From contig BQJV01000175.1 in the NCBI GenBank assembly GCA_021604885.1, forward strand, positions 1-6,876: DNA of 6,876 nt, read 5' to 3'. Origin of the DNA: Acidimicrobiales bacterium (lineage in GTDB: Bacteria > Actinomycetota > Acidimicrobiia > Acidimicrobiales > Aldehydirespiratoraceae). Shown here one piece after another: positions 1 to 6,113 of the stretch. The notes under the pieces are model-generated. The model had not been told where the DNA came from and ran no database searches. It worked only from the letters and a program-made list of their open reading frames with translations. How positions within the stretch are numbered: the stretch's first letter is position 1; each line of letters begins with the position of its first letter. A program made the position numbers and the translations under genes.

Positions 1-2
1 TG

Positions 3-974
3 GCCGACATGCCCCGCACGTCCGCGGCGCTTTCGGAGGGGCGGATCACCATCGAACACGCCCATTCGCTCACCAAGGCCGGCCGCGAGATCGACCCCGA
101 GTCGGCTGACACCGAACTCGTCGAGATCGCCAAAGCATCGCCGGCGGACCTGTTCGCCAAGCGGTCGACCGAGTGGATCTCGAAGCGCACCAAGACCGAC
201 CCGAAGCCTGGTCATGACGCACAACGACGGGCCCGCCGACTCACCCGCTGGGACGATCGCGAGACAGGGCTGCGCATGTTCCTGCTCGGTGTCGACCAAA
301 CCACCGGCGCGCTCCTCGATGCCGACATCAACCGACTCGAGCAAACTCTCTGGAACGACGACGGCGGCCGCAACGCCGACCCCAACACCGCCCGCACCCT
401 CGACCAACGCCTCGCCGACGCATTCGTCGCACTCGCCACCGGGCCCCGCCGGCGGGCCGGCCGGCCCCCGCACCCCAAGTCCAACATCACCGTCATGATC
501 GACCTCGCCGCCATGACCACCAACGACGGCACCGCCCTCGCCACCCTCGTCCAGGACGGACAACCACTCCCGGCATCCGTGCTCGACCGGCTGCTGTGCA
601 TCTCGACCATCACCCCCATCCTCTTCAACGGCCCCGCCAACCCCATCTGGGTCGGCCGCGACCACCGCCACGCCACCCTCACCCAATGGAAAGCCCTCAT
701 CGCCCGCGACCGCGGCTGCATCGGCTGCGGCGCCACCCCCGACCGCTGTCAGGCCCACCACATCCAGTACTGGGAGAACTTCGGACCAACCGACATCGAC
801 AACCTCGTACTGGTTTGCTCGCGCTGCCACCACAACATCCACGACCGCGGCCACACCCTCCACCAACACAACGGACACTGGACCATCCGACCGCCCGGCG
901 GACCACCCTCGGCCGGACCCATTCGCGACTTCCCCACCGAGACGGAGACCGAGCACCTCACGCTCACCGCCTGA
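3..974 (+). CDS. DUF222 / HNH endonuclease domain protein, 5' end cut by window
   Basis: This is the C-terminal part of a 13E12/DUF222-type protein carrying an HNH nuclease domain. Numbering from the Met codon at 9, residues 1-200 match the later part of a DUF222 region (the AALSEGRITIEHA stretch is typical of it). Residues 237-278 form the HNH/zinc module: C237-x2-C240, C247-x2-H250-H251, N265 in the DNLVLVC strand, C270-x2-C273, then H274-H275 and H278. The paired cysteines should bind structural zinc, and the His/Asn/His residues should form the metal-dependent nuclease site. The frame is open upstream of codon 9 and the family usually runs about 400-500 aa, so the true start lies outside the window. 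The tail after residue 295 is Pro/Thr/Glu-rich and probably disordered. The coding strand is very C-rich, common for these genes. They occur in many copies in Actinobacteria, often linked to repeat or mobile DNA; the biological role is unsettled. It is probably unrelated to the operon downstream. Confidence 0.9.
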   Translation, partial: ADMPRTSAALSEGRITIEHAHSLTKAGREIDPESADTELVEIAKASPADLFAKRSTEWISKRTKTDPKPGHDAQRRARRLTRWDDRETGLRMFLLGVDQTTGALLDADINRLEQTLWNDDGGRNADPNTARTLDQRLADAFVALATGPRRRAGRPPHPKSNITVMIDLAAMTTNDGTALATLVQDGQPLPASVLDRLLCISTITPILFNGPANPIWVGRDHRHATLTQWKALIARDRGCIGCGATPDRCQAHHIQYWENFGPTDIDNLVLVCSRCHHNIHDRGHTLHQHNGHWTIRPPGGPPSAGPIRDFPTETETEHLTLTA

Positions 975-1031
975 GCACTACCCGCCTCCGTTCCGGTCGC
1001 CCGCACCTTGACAACCGAAGACCCCACGCCG

Positions 1032-1051
1032 GGGGCAAGCGCCTTCGCCCC
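1032..1051 (+). terminator. Intergenic GC-rich hairpin, possible terminator of the HNH gene
   Basis: The bases GGGGCAAG (1032-1039) pair with CTT (1043-1045) and GCCCC (1047-1051). This gives an 8-bp stem with a CGC triloop and one bulged C at 1046. It lies 58 bases after the HNH stop codon and 30 bases before the PhyH start. No T-tract follows, so it is not a classical intrinsic terminator, although T-less hairpins have been proposed to terminate in high-GC Actinobacteria. It could equally be a regulatory structure or chance pairing in GC-rich DNA. Confidence 0.3.
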
Positions 1052-1058
1052 GAACGGG

Positions 1059-1068
1059 CGCGGCCGCG
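1059..1068. other. Perfect 10-base palindrome next to the candidate -10 box
   Basis: CGCGGCCGCG is its own reverse complement and ends directly before the candidate TAGTCT box. Its position would suit a small operator, but self-complementary GC decamers arise easily in DNA of this composition and the symmetry does not extend further. Treat it as a weak candidate. Confidence 0.15.
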
Positions 1069-1080
1069 TAGTCTCCGGCC
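1069..1080 (+). promoter_or_regulatory. Candidate leaderless promoter (-10 box) of the sulfatase operon
   Basis: TAGTCT at 1069-1074 fits the actinobacterial -10 consensus TAnnnT. It is followed by 6 bases and then the ATG at 1081, the spacing expected when transcription starts at the A of the start codon. No Shine-Dalgarno sequence precedes that ATG, which fits leaderless translation. No convincing -35 element lies 16-19 bases upstream. The inference rests on one hexamer and its position. Confidence 0.4.
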
Positions 1081-1977
1081 ATGGCTGAACCCGTACTCCT
1101 GTCGACGCTGGACATGGCCCGATTCGTTGCCGACGGCTTCCTCCGCTTCGACGCTCTCGTCCCACCCGAGCTCAACGATGCGGCGATGCTCGAACTCGAG
1201 CAGCTGAAGGAGTTCGCTCCCTTCGAGGGCAATCCGCTGCGGCCCCGCTCCGGCACAGCGCTCGCCGACTGCTGGCCGAACGACAGCGCGATCCGGCGGA
1301 TCTACGACCTGCCAGTCCTCGCCGGCGCGATTCGGTCACTCGTCGGCGACAACCCGATCTACGACCATCAGTTCTGTCACTACATCCCGTCCGGGTCGCA
1401 GGGGTTCCAGGACCTCCACTGTGATGCGGCGATCGACAGCTTCGACATGACCTTCGACATCCAGGTCTTCTACTTCCCTCGTGCCCTCGAGCCCGGCGCC
1501 GGCGGCACCCGGTTCGTGCCGGGGAGCCATCTGCGGATGGTCCACGAGAACAGCGTGGCCCGCTATCAACACATCGCCGGCGAACAGTTCTTCGCCGGGG
1601 AGGCGGGCACGGTGCTGATCTTCCACCACGGTCTCTGGCATGCCGGCCAGGCGAACCCGTCCGACGACGACCGCTGGATGTTCAAGGTCCGCATCAACCC
1701 GAGCGAACGCCAGATCCGCAAGTGGGACACGAGCGACTACGACGCCGCGACGTCGGGCAACTGGGACCACATGTTCGCCACGATGTCGCAGGAGGAGACG
1801 GTGGCCAGTCACCTCCGACGCGCCCACCCGTGGACGGTTGCGGGCCAGGATCGGCTCGACACCATCCAGCGGGTGAGCCTGTGGCGCTATCTGTCGGGCG
1901 ACGACGAGTTCGATGTCGACTGGTACCACACCCGCACCGAACGCCGGGCCGCGCTGCTCGAGGAGGGCAGCCGATGA
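1081..1977 (+). CDS. Phytanoyl-CoA dioxygenase (PhyH)-family Fe(II)/2-oxoglutarate oxygenase
   Basis: A 298-aa cytosolic oxygenase of the PhyH family. Such enzymes use Fe(II), O2 and 2-oxoglutarate to hydroxylate, or sometimes halogenate or desaturate, small molecules. The double-stranded beta-helix core spans roughly residues 90-210. The iron ligands are visible as H113-C-D115 (HxD motif, in QDLHCDAAID) and H187 (in GLWHAGQAN). R198, 11 residues after H187, or R204 is the likely 2-oxoglutarate carboxylate anchor. The stretch GAGGTRFVPGSH (139-150) is the characteristic PhyH loop. HxD (not HxA or HxG) favours hydroxylase rather than halogenase chemistry. Residues 210-298 form a Trp/Asp-rich extension not assigned to a domain. 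The ATG at 1081 gives a full-length N-terminus (LDMARFVADGFLRF is the usual opening helix) and has no SD, fitting leaderless translation. First gene of the operon. The substrate is unknown; phytanoyl-CoA itself is unlikely given the sulfatase context. Confidence 0.88.
   Translation: MAEPVLLSTLDMARFVADGFLRFDALVPPELNDAAMLELEQLKEFAPFEGNPLRPRSGTALADCWPNDSAIRRIYDLPVLAGAIRSLVGDNPIYDHQFCHYIPSGSQGFQDLHCDAAIDSFDMTFDIQVFYFPRALEPGAGGTRFVPGSHLRMVHENSVARYQHIAGEQFFAGEAGTVLIFHHGLWHAGQANPSDDDRWMFKVRINPSERQIRKWDTSDYDAATSGNWDHMFATMSQEETVASHLRRAHPWTVAGQDRLDTIQRVSLWRYLSGDDEFDVDWYHTRTERRAALLEEGSR
1961..1967 (+). promoter_or_regulatory. Strong Shine-Dalgarno for the 93-aa ORF
   Basis: AGGAGGG lies 6 bases before the ATG at 1974, inside the last codons of the PhyH gene. 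It is the strongest ribosome-binding site seen in the operon. It decides the start of the small gene, whose open frame extends well upstream, and argues that the small protein is really made. Confidence 0.75.
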
Positions 1978-2255
1978 CGGCCCGCCAGCAGATCCTGCAC
2001 CTCTTCACCAGCAACTCGGCGATCACGAGCCCGGTCATCGCGTGGGCGTTCCACGACGGCACGAAGGGCGCCGGTCCCGGCCTGCCCGCCGACGACGGCA
2101 CGCCGCCGTATCGCAACGGCGTGAAGGCGATCGAGGACGGCTGGCGTCTCATCCAGATGTCCGCGCTCAGCGACCCGGTCGAGGGGTCCGAACGCCAGTC
2201 CAGCTATCTGCGCTACGAGTGTCTCTTCGAGCGGATGATCGACCTCAACTTGTGA
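1974..2255 (+). CDS. Small conserved-looking protein of unknown function
   Basis: A 93-aa protein that I cannot assign to a named family. It starts at an ATG overlapping the PhyH stop (ATGA) with an ideal SD 6 bases upstream. It ends in a GTGA overlap with the propeller gene, so it is embedded in the operon on both sides. It looks soluble, with no signal peptide, membrane helix or cysteine motif (only C83). The N-terminal half begins with a short helix (RQQILHLFTSN), then PVIAWAFHDGT (20-30) and an acidic Pro/Gly loop GLPADDGTPPYRNGV (36-50). The second half has AIEDGWRLIQMSAL (52-65), probably a strand or helix, and ends YLRYECLFERMIDL (79-91). This mix of aromatic, Gly/Asp and amphipathic stretches looks like a compact alpha/beta fold, not a random ORF. 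Function is not inferable; an accessory subunit or a small binding protein for one of the neighbouring enzymes is possible. Confidence 0.85.
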   Translation: MTARQQILHLFTSNSAITSPVIAWAFHDGTKGAGPGLPADDGTPPYRNGVKAIEDGWRLIQMSALSDPVEGSERQSSYLRYECLFERMIDLNL

Positions 2256-3157
2256 CCGGGGAGCGGCACCGCATCCTCGACAGTGACACGCCGGGCATGC
2301 CGCAGTGCCACGGGATGGTCAACGTCAACGGCCCGTCGGTGATCCGCCGCCCCGACTGGGTGGACCTGCCCGGTCGCTACCTCCTCTACTTCGCCCACCA
2401 CTTCGGCAGCCACATCCGCCTCGCCCATGCCGATCACGTCGCCGGGCCGTGGACGTTGCACGACGGTGGCGTGCTCCACATGAACGACACCCCGGCGGCC
2501 GGGCCGATCCCACATGTCGCGTCACCCGACGTACACGAGGTCGACGGGCGGCTCCGGATGTACTTCCACTGTCCGTTCGACGACGACGCGAACACCGGAC
2601 AGCCCTACTGGGAGCACGCCCACGGCTACCTCCAGGGGACGCTGATCGCCGAGTCGACCGACGGCGTGCGGTTCACCCCCCGTGACGACACCGTCGTCGC
2701 ATCGCCCTACCTGCGCATGATCCGGCGGCTCGATGCCTGGTACGGCATCTCGATGCAGGACTGGCTCTGGCGCTCGCCCGACGGGCTCACCGGCTGGGAG
2801 CACCGACGGGTGCTCACCGACGACATCGTGCGCCATGTGGGCCTCGACTTGCTGGGCGATCGGCTCGACGTCTACTTCACGTCCTTCGTCGACCCTCCGG
2901 AGCGGATCAAGCGACGCTCGATCGACCTGACCGACGACTGGACCACCTGGACGCCGGGCCCGGTGGAGGAGGTGCTTCGGCCGGTCGAGCCGTGGGAGGG
3001 CGCAGACCTGGAGGTCACGAACTCGTTCCCCGGGCCCACGCCGGAGCCGCAGCACGCGTTGCGCGACCCGTTCGTGTTCCGGGACGACGACGGGTCGGCC
3101 CATCTCTTCTACGCTGCCGCGGGAGAGTTCGCGATGGGGGTGACCTCGCTGTCATGA
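2252..3157 (+). CDS. Five-bladed beta-propeller protein, GH43/GH32-like glycoside hydrolase superfamily
   Basis: A 301-aa protein starting at a GTG that overlaps the stop of the 93-aa gene (GTGA). The next in-frame ATG, at 2297, would remove the conserved-looking RILDSDTPGMP opening. No good SD precedes the GTG, so translational coupling is likely. Five repeating units with a hydrophobic strand then a polar strand are readable: GRYLLYFAHH (41-50), GRLRMYFHCP (99-108), DAWYGISMQD (161-170), DRLDVYFTSF (203-212) and GSAHLFYAAAGE (281-292). The connecting units carry the sugar-hydrolase-type phrases AGPWTLH, STDGVRFTP, SPDGLTGWE and TDDWTTW. This is the pattern of five-bladed GH43/GH32/GH68 propellers. 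Candidate catalytic acids are D93 (ASPDVH), E249/D252 (WEGADLE) and D272 (RDP motif, 271-273). No signal peptide is present, so it should act in the cytoplasm. It probably cleaves or binds a glycoside in the sulfatase pathway. Activity and substrate are not established, and a non-hydrolytic propeller is possible. Confidence 0.8.
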   Translation: MTGERHRILDSDTPGMPQCHGMVNVNGPSVIRRPDWVDLPGRYLLYFAHHFGSHIRLAHADHVAGPWTLHDGGVLHMNDTPAAGPIPHVASPDVHEVDGRLRMYFHCPFDDDANTGQPYWEHAHGYLQGTLIAESTDGVRFTPRDDTVVASPYLRMIRRLDAWYGISMQDWLWRSPDGLTGWEHRRVLTDDIVRHVGLDLLGDRLDVYFTSFVDPPERIKRRSIDLTDDWTTWTPGPVEEVLRPVEPWEGADLEVTNSFPGPTPEPQHALRDPFVFRDDDGSAHLFYAAAGEFAMGVTSLS

Positions 3158-4770
3158 GTCGACCGAACATCCTGAGCATCTCGTTCGAGGACTGCACGCC
3201 CTGGTTCGGCTGCTACGGCCACCCGGTGCGCACGCCCAACGTCGATCGGCTCGCGGCCGAGGGAGGGCTGTGGCCCAACGCCTTCACCCCGGCGCCGGTG
3301 TGCTCGCCCACCCGCAGCGCGGTGATGACCGGCATGCACCCGGTCAGCCTCGGTACCCACCACATGCGCACGATCACCTATCGCGACATGGGTATGAACG
3401 GCTACGAGGCGGTCATCCCCCACTATGTGCGCTGCTATCCGGAGTACCTGCGGGCCGCGGGCTACTGGTGCACCAACGACGGCAAGCACGACTACCAGTT
3501 CACCGCTCCGGTCACGGTGTGGGACGAGACCAGCAATCCCTGGATGGAGGACGGCACCGCCCACTGGCGCAACCGCCCCGACCCGGACCAGCCGTTCCTC
3601 GCCCAGTTCAACCTCGGGGCCACCCACGAGAGTCAGAGCTGGGAGGGCACCCAATTCGACGACAACGACATCGACCTCGACACCGTCATCGTGCCGCCCT
3701 ACTTCCCCGACACGCGCAAGGTCCGCGAGTCACTGGCCCGGGTGTATGCGTCGATCGAACACAACGACCGGATCGTCGGCGAGCTCCTCGACCAGCTCGA
3801 CGAGGACGGCTTGACCGACACCACCGCGGTGTTCATCTGGACCGACCACGGCCCGCTCCCCCGCGGCAAGCGGTGGCCCTACGACAGCGGTATCCACAGT
3901 CCGATGATCGTCCGCTGGCCGGGCGAGATCGAACCGGGCACCCGTCACGACGAGCTGCTCAGCGTGATGGACCTGGGACCGACGTTCCTCTCGATGGCCG
4001 GCGTGACGGTGCCACCCCACCTCCACGGCAAGCCATTCCTCGGCGCCGCGGCCGACGGGGGCGGCGGTCACGAGTACGTGTTCGCCACCCGGGACCGGTT
4101 CGACCAGCACTACGACATGGTGCGGGCCAGCCGTGACCGGCGCTGGAAGTACATCCGCCACAGCTTCCCGAACGACCCCTACGTCGGCTGGGTCAGCTAT
4201 CGCAATCACCATCCGATCATGGAGGAGCTGTGGAGGCTCCACGTGGCCGACGAGCTCGACGACACCCAGGCCCGGTTCATGCGGTCGACCCGCCCGCCCG
4301 AGGAGCTCTACGACACCGAAGCCGACCCTTACGAGATCGACAATCTCGCCGACGATCCCGCCCATCGCGACGTTCTCGAGCGTCATCGCGCTGCGCTCGA
4401 TTCGTGGCAGACGGAGGTCGGCGATCTCGGCTTCGTCACCGAGAACATGATGATCGACATGATGTGGCCCGGCCGGGAGCAGCCGGTCACAACCGCGCCG
4501 CAGTTCGTGGTCCACAACGAGACCGAGAGCGGTCGCAACGACTCACCGGACGGCGGCGAGTTCGCCGGCCCGGTGCTCCTCCAGCTCCACTGCGACACGC
4601 AGGGGGCGTCGATCGGCTGGACCACCGAGTCCGGCGACGATCCCCGCTGGCTCGTCTACCACGAGCCGATCCGACTGGAGCCGGGGGACACGGTCACCGT
4701 GCGATCGCTCGCCCACCGCATCGGCTACGCCCCGAGCGCCGAGACGTCGGCAACTTTCACGATCACATGA
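3154..4770 (+). CDS. Type I (formylglycine) sulfatase, SGSH-like, with C-terminal chitobiase-type domain
   Basis: A 538-aa sulfatase of the alkaline phosphatase superfamily (S1). It starts at an ATG in an ATGA overlap with the propeller gene; GGGGGTGA about 11 bases upstream is a weak SD. The active site is complete: E12-D13 metal ligands (SFED), C50-S-P-T-R54, the canonical CxPxR motif whose Cys is oxidised to formylglycine, K111-H112 (DGKHDY), H158 (GATHES), D231-H232 (WTDHG) and K239 (PRGKRW). The GTHHMRT stretch (67-73) and the SFED opening recall the heparan N-sulfatase/SGSH-like branch, so an N-sulfated or O-sulfated amino sugar is conceivable. Residues 472-538 form a separate beta-sandwich with ASIGWTTESGDDP and a C-terminal SATFTI strand, the pattern of chitobiase/hexosaminidase C-terminal (CHB_HEX_C) domains, probably carbohydrate-binding or structural. 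No signal peptide is seen, unlike many secreted sulfatases. Maturation would need a formylglycine-generating enzyme encoded elsewhere. Confidence 0.92.
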   Translation: MSRPNILSISFEDCTPWFGCYGHPVRTPNVDRLAAEGGLWPNAFTPAPVCSPTRSAVMTGMHPVSLGTHHMRTITYRDMGMNGYEAVIPHYVRCYPEYLRAAGYWCTNDGKHDYQFTAPVTVWDETSNPWMEDGTAHWRNRPDPDQPFLAQFNLGATHESQSWEGTQFDDNDIDLDTVIVPPYFPDTRKVRESLARVYASIEHNDRIVGELLDQLDEDGLTDTTAVFIWTDHGPLPRGKRWPYDSGIHSPMIVRWPGEIEPGTRHDELLSVMDLGPTFLSMAGVTVPPHLHGKPFLGAAADGGGGHEYVFATRDRFDQHYDMVRASRDRRWKYIRHSFPNDPYVGWVSYRNHHPIMEELWRLHVADELDDTQARFMRSTRPPEELYDTEADPYEIDNLADDPAHRDVLERHRAALDSWQTEVGDLGFVTENMMIDMMWPGREQPVTTAPQFVVHNETESGRNDSPDGGEFAGPVLLQLHCDTQGASIGWTTESGDDPRWLVYHEPIRLEPGDTVTVRSLAHRIGYAPSAETSATFTIT

Positions 4771-6113
4771 CCGACACCGCCGCCGACCCTCCCGAGCGGC
4801 GCAACGTCCTGTTCATCCTGGCCGACCAGCTCCAGGCGTGGGCGCTCGGGTGCACGGGGCATCCCGACATCGCGACACCGCATCTCGACACACTCGCCGC
4901 GTCGGGCACGGTCTTTTCCGACGCCTATGTCGAGTTCCCGGTGTGCACCCAGTACCGGGGCGTGCTCAACACCGGCCGGTATGCCTCGGACTCCGGTGTG
5001 ACCAACTTCGGCATGGGGCCCGCGCCCGACATCCGCTGCCTGGCCGACGCGCTCGGCGACGCAGGACTGTGGACGAGCTATGTGGGCAAGTGGCACCTCT
5101 ACGAGTTCTTCGACTCGGCGGTGCTCCCGGAGCAGCGCTGCGGGTTCGAGCGCTTCGTCGGCTACCAGAGCCACAACAGCTACCGCGAGGGGATCCGCTT
5201 CTGGGACGAGGACGGTGGCTGCCGCGAGTTCGTGGGCGGCCATCGCACCGTCGCCACCGCGGACATCGCGATCGAACGGCTGCGGGAGATCCCGGCCGAC
5301 CGCGACTTCGCCCTCTTCGTGAGTTTCCTCAACCCCCACTATCCGCTCGAACCGCTGGCCGAGTACGAGGCGATGTACGCCGGGGTCGACATCTCGCTGC
5401 GGCCCAACGTGACCCAGCCGGAACAGGTGTTCACCCCGACCTACAGCCCGGCAAGCCCCCAGCCCGTCACCGAGGACCCGAATTATCTGCGCTACGGGCG
5501 CTCGATCGAGGACTTCTGGCGCTTCTACGCCGCGATGGTCAGCCATCTCGACCACGAGGTCGGCCGACTCCTCGACGAGCTGCGCACCCTCGGCCGCGAC
5601 GAGGACACGCTCGTCATCTTCACCAGCGACCACGGCGAGATGGGCGGCAGCCACGGCCTGATGAACAAGTACGTGTGGCACGAGGAGTCGGTGCGGGTGC
5701 CGTTCCTCGTCCGCAGCCCCGGATCACCCGCGGGTCGGCGGATCGCGACCCCCGTCGCCGCCGGCGTCGACATCTGGCCGACCGTGCTGGACTGGATCGG
5801 TGCCGACGCCGAACCCGGCCTGCCCGGCGGCTCGATCGTGCCGATGCTCGATGCGGGGACCGCCGGTGCGCACCATCCCGCGTTCGCCGAAGCCGCCGAC
5901 CCCGAGCGCGGCTACGTGATGGTTCGCGACGGCGGCTGGAAGTACGTCGCCGCCTACGGCTCCGACGCCACGATCGCCCTGCACCATCTCGGTGACGACC
6001 CGCTCGAGGAGCACGACGTCGCCGCCGACCATCCCGAGGAGGTCGCTCGCCTCGGCGAACTCGTCCGGGCCTGGAAGGCCGACACGATCCGCGAGATCAG
6101 AGATTCAGGGTGA
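4767..6113 (+). CDS. Type I sulfatase with altered active-site motif CTQYR
   Basis: A 448-aa S1 sulfatase, last gene of the operon. Its ATG overlaps the previous stop (ATGA) with no SD, so it depends on coupling. The fold is clearly sulfatase: NVLFILADQ (13-21) with metal ligands D20-Q21, GKWH (107-110), H191 (NPHYP), D288-H289 (SDHGE), K301 (MNKYVWHE) and the SVRVPFLVR strand (308-316). The nucleophile motif at 60-64 reads C-T-Q-Y-R. Cys at position 0 and Arg at +4 are kept, but the +2 Pro of the CxPxR formylglycine signature is Gln. CTPYR is a common sulfatase motif and CAG differs from CCG by one base, so this is a real or recent substitution within an otherwise intact site. Residues 215-250 hold a Pro-rich insertion. 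No signal peptide; the product should be cytoplasmic. Substrate unknown. It could be a sulfatase tolerating Gln, a partly matured enzyme, or a relative using Cys differently. Confidence 0.9.
   Translation: MTDTAADPPERRNVLFILADQLQAWALGCTGHPDIATPHLDTLAASGTVFSDAYVEFPVCTQYRGVLNTGRYASDSGVTNFGMGPAPDIRCLADALGDAGLWTSYVGKWHLYEFFDSAVLPEQRCGFERFVGYQSHNSYREGIRFWDEDGGCREFVGGHRTVATADIAIERLREIPADRDFALFVSFLNPHYPLEPLAEYEAMYAGVDISLRPNVTQPEQVFTPTYSPASPQPVTEDPNYLRYGRSIEDFWRFYAAMVSHLDHEVGRLLDELRTLGRDEDTLVIFTSDHGEMGGSHGLMNKYVWHEESVRVPFLVRSPGSPAGRRIATPVAAGVDIWPTVLDWIGADAEPGLPGGSIVPMLDAGTAGAHHPAFAEAADPERGYVMVRDGGWKYVAAYGSDATIALHHLGDDPLEEHDVAADHPEEVARLGELVRAWKADTIREIRDSG

Larger units (their letters stand above)
1081..6113 (+). 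other. Five-gene sulfatase/PhyH/propeller operon
   Basis: Five consecutive plus-strand genes share four 4-base overlaps: ATGA at 1974-1977, GTGA at 2252-2255, ATGA at 3154-3157 and ATGA at 4767-4770. There is no room for internal promoters or terminators between genes, so a single transcript from the region before 1081 is expected, with re-initiation at each junction. Co-transcription is inferred from spacing only. Confidence 0.85.

Noticed and set aside
3..974. HNH gene considered as part of a homing endonuclease, mobile intron or CRISPR nuclease
   Set aside because: The DUF222-HNH arrangement is the common actinobacterial type; no intron boundaries, inverted repeats, target duplications or CRISPR repeats are visible nearby.
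1008..1013. Perfect TTGACA -35 hexamer in the intergenic region
   Set aside because: No -10-like sequence lies 16-18 bases downstream (the region is GGGGGC and the hairpin stem), and the TAGTCT box is 55 bases away, too far to pair with it.
596..1207. Plus-strand open frame of 203 codons spanning the HNH gene end and the PhyH start
   Set aside because: The translation is Pro/Arg/His-rich, an out-of-frame reading of C-rich DNA, and it runs through two genes with clear domains.
1913..2251. Upstream in-frame extension of the propeller gene (start at 1913)
   Set aside because: The added codons are an Arg/Pro-rich out-of-frame reading of the PhyH and 93-aa genes; the GTG at 2252 matches the overlap pattern of the operon.
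3730..4515. Antisense open frame (261 codons) opposite the first sulfatase
   Set aside because: Same reason: composition-driven shadow of a well-supported gene, with no motif or ribosome-binding site of its own.
4230..4766. Upstream in-frame extension of the second sulfatase (start at 4230)
   Set aside because: The extra 179 codons are an Arg-rich shadow of the first sulfatase; the ATG at 4767 gives a standard sulfatase N-terminus and an ATGA overlap.
4725..5681. Long antisense open frame (318 codons) opposite the second sulfatase
   Set aside because: It lies opposite a gene with clear sulfatase motifs; its translation is low-complexity (Val/Ala/Glu/Gly-rich) with no recognisable domain. 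Long shadow frames are expected in high-GC coding DNA.
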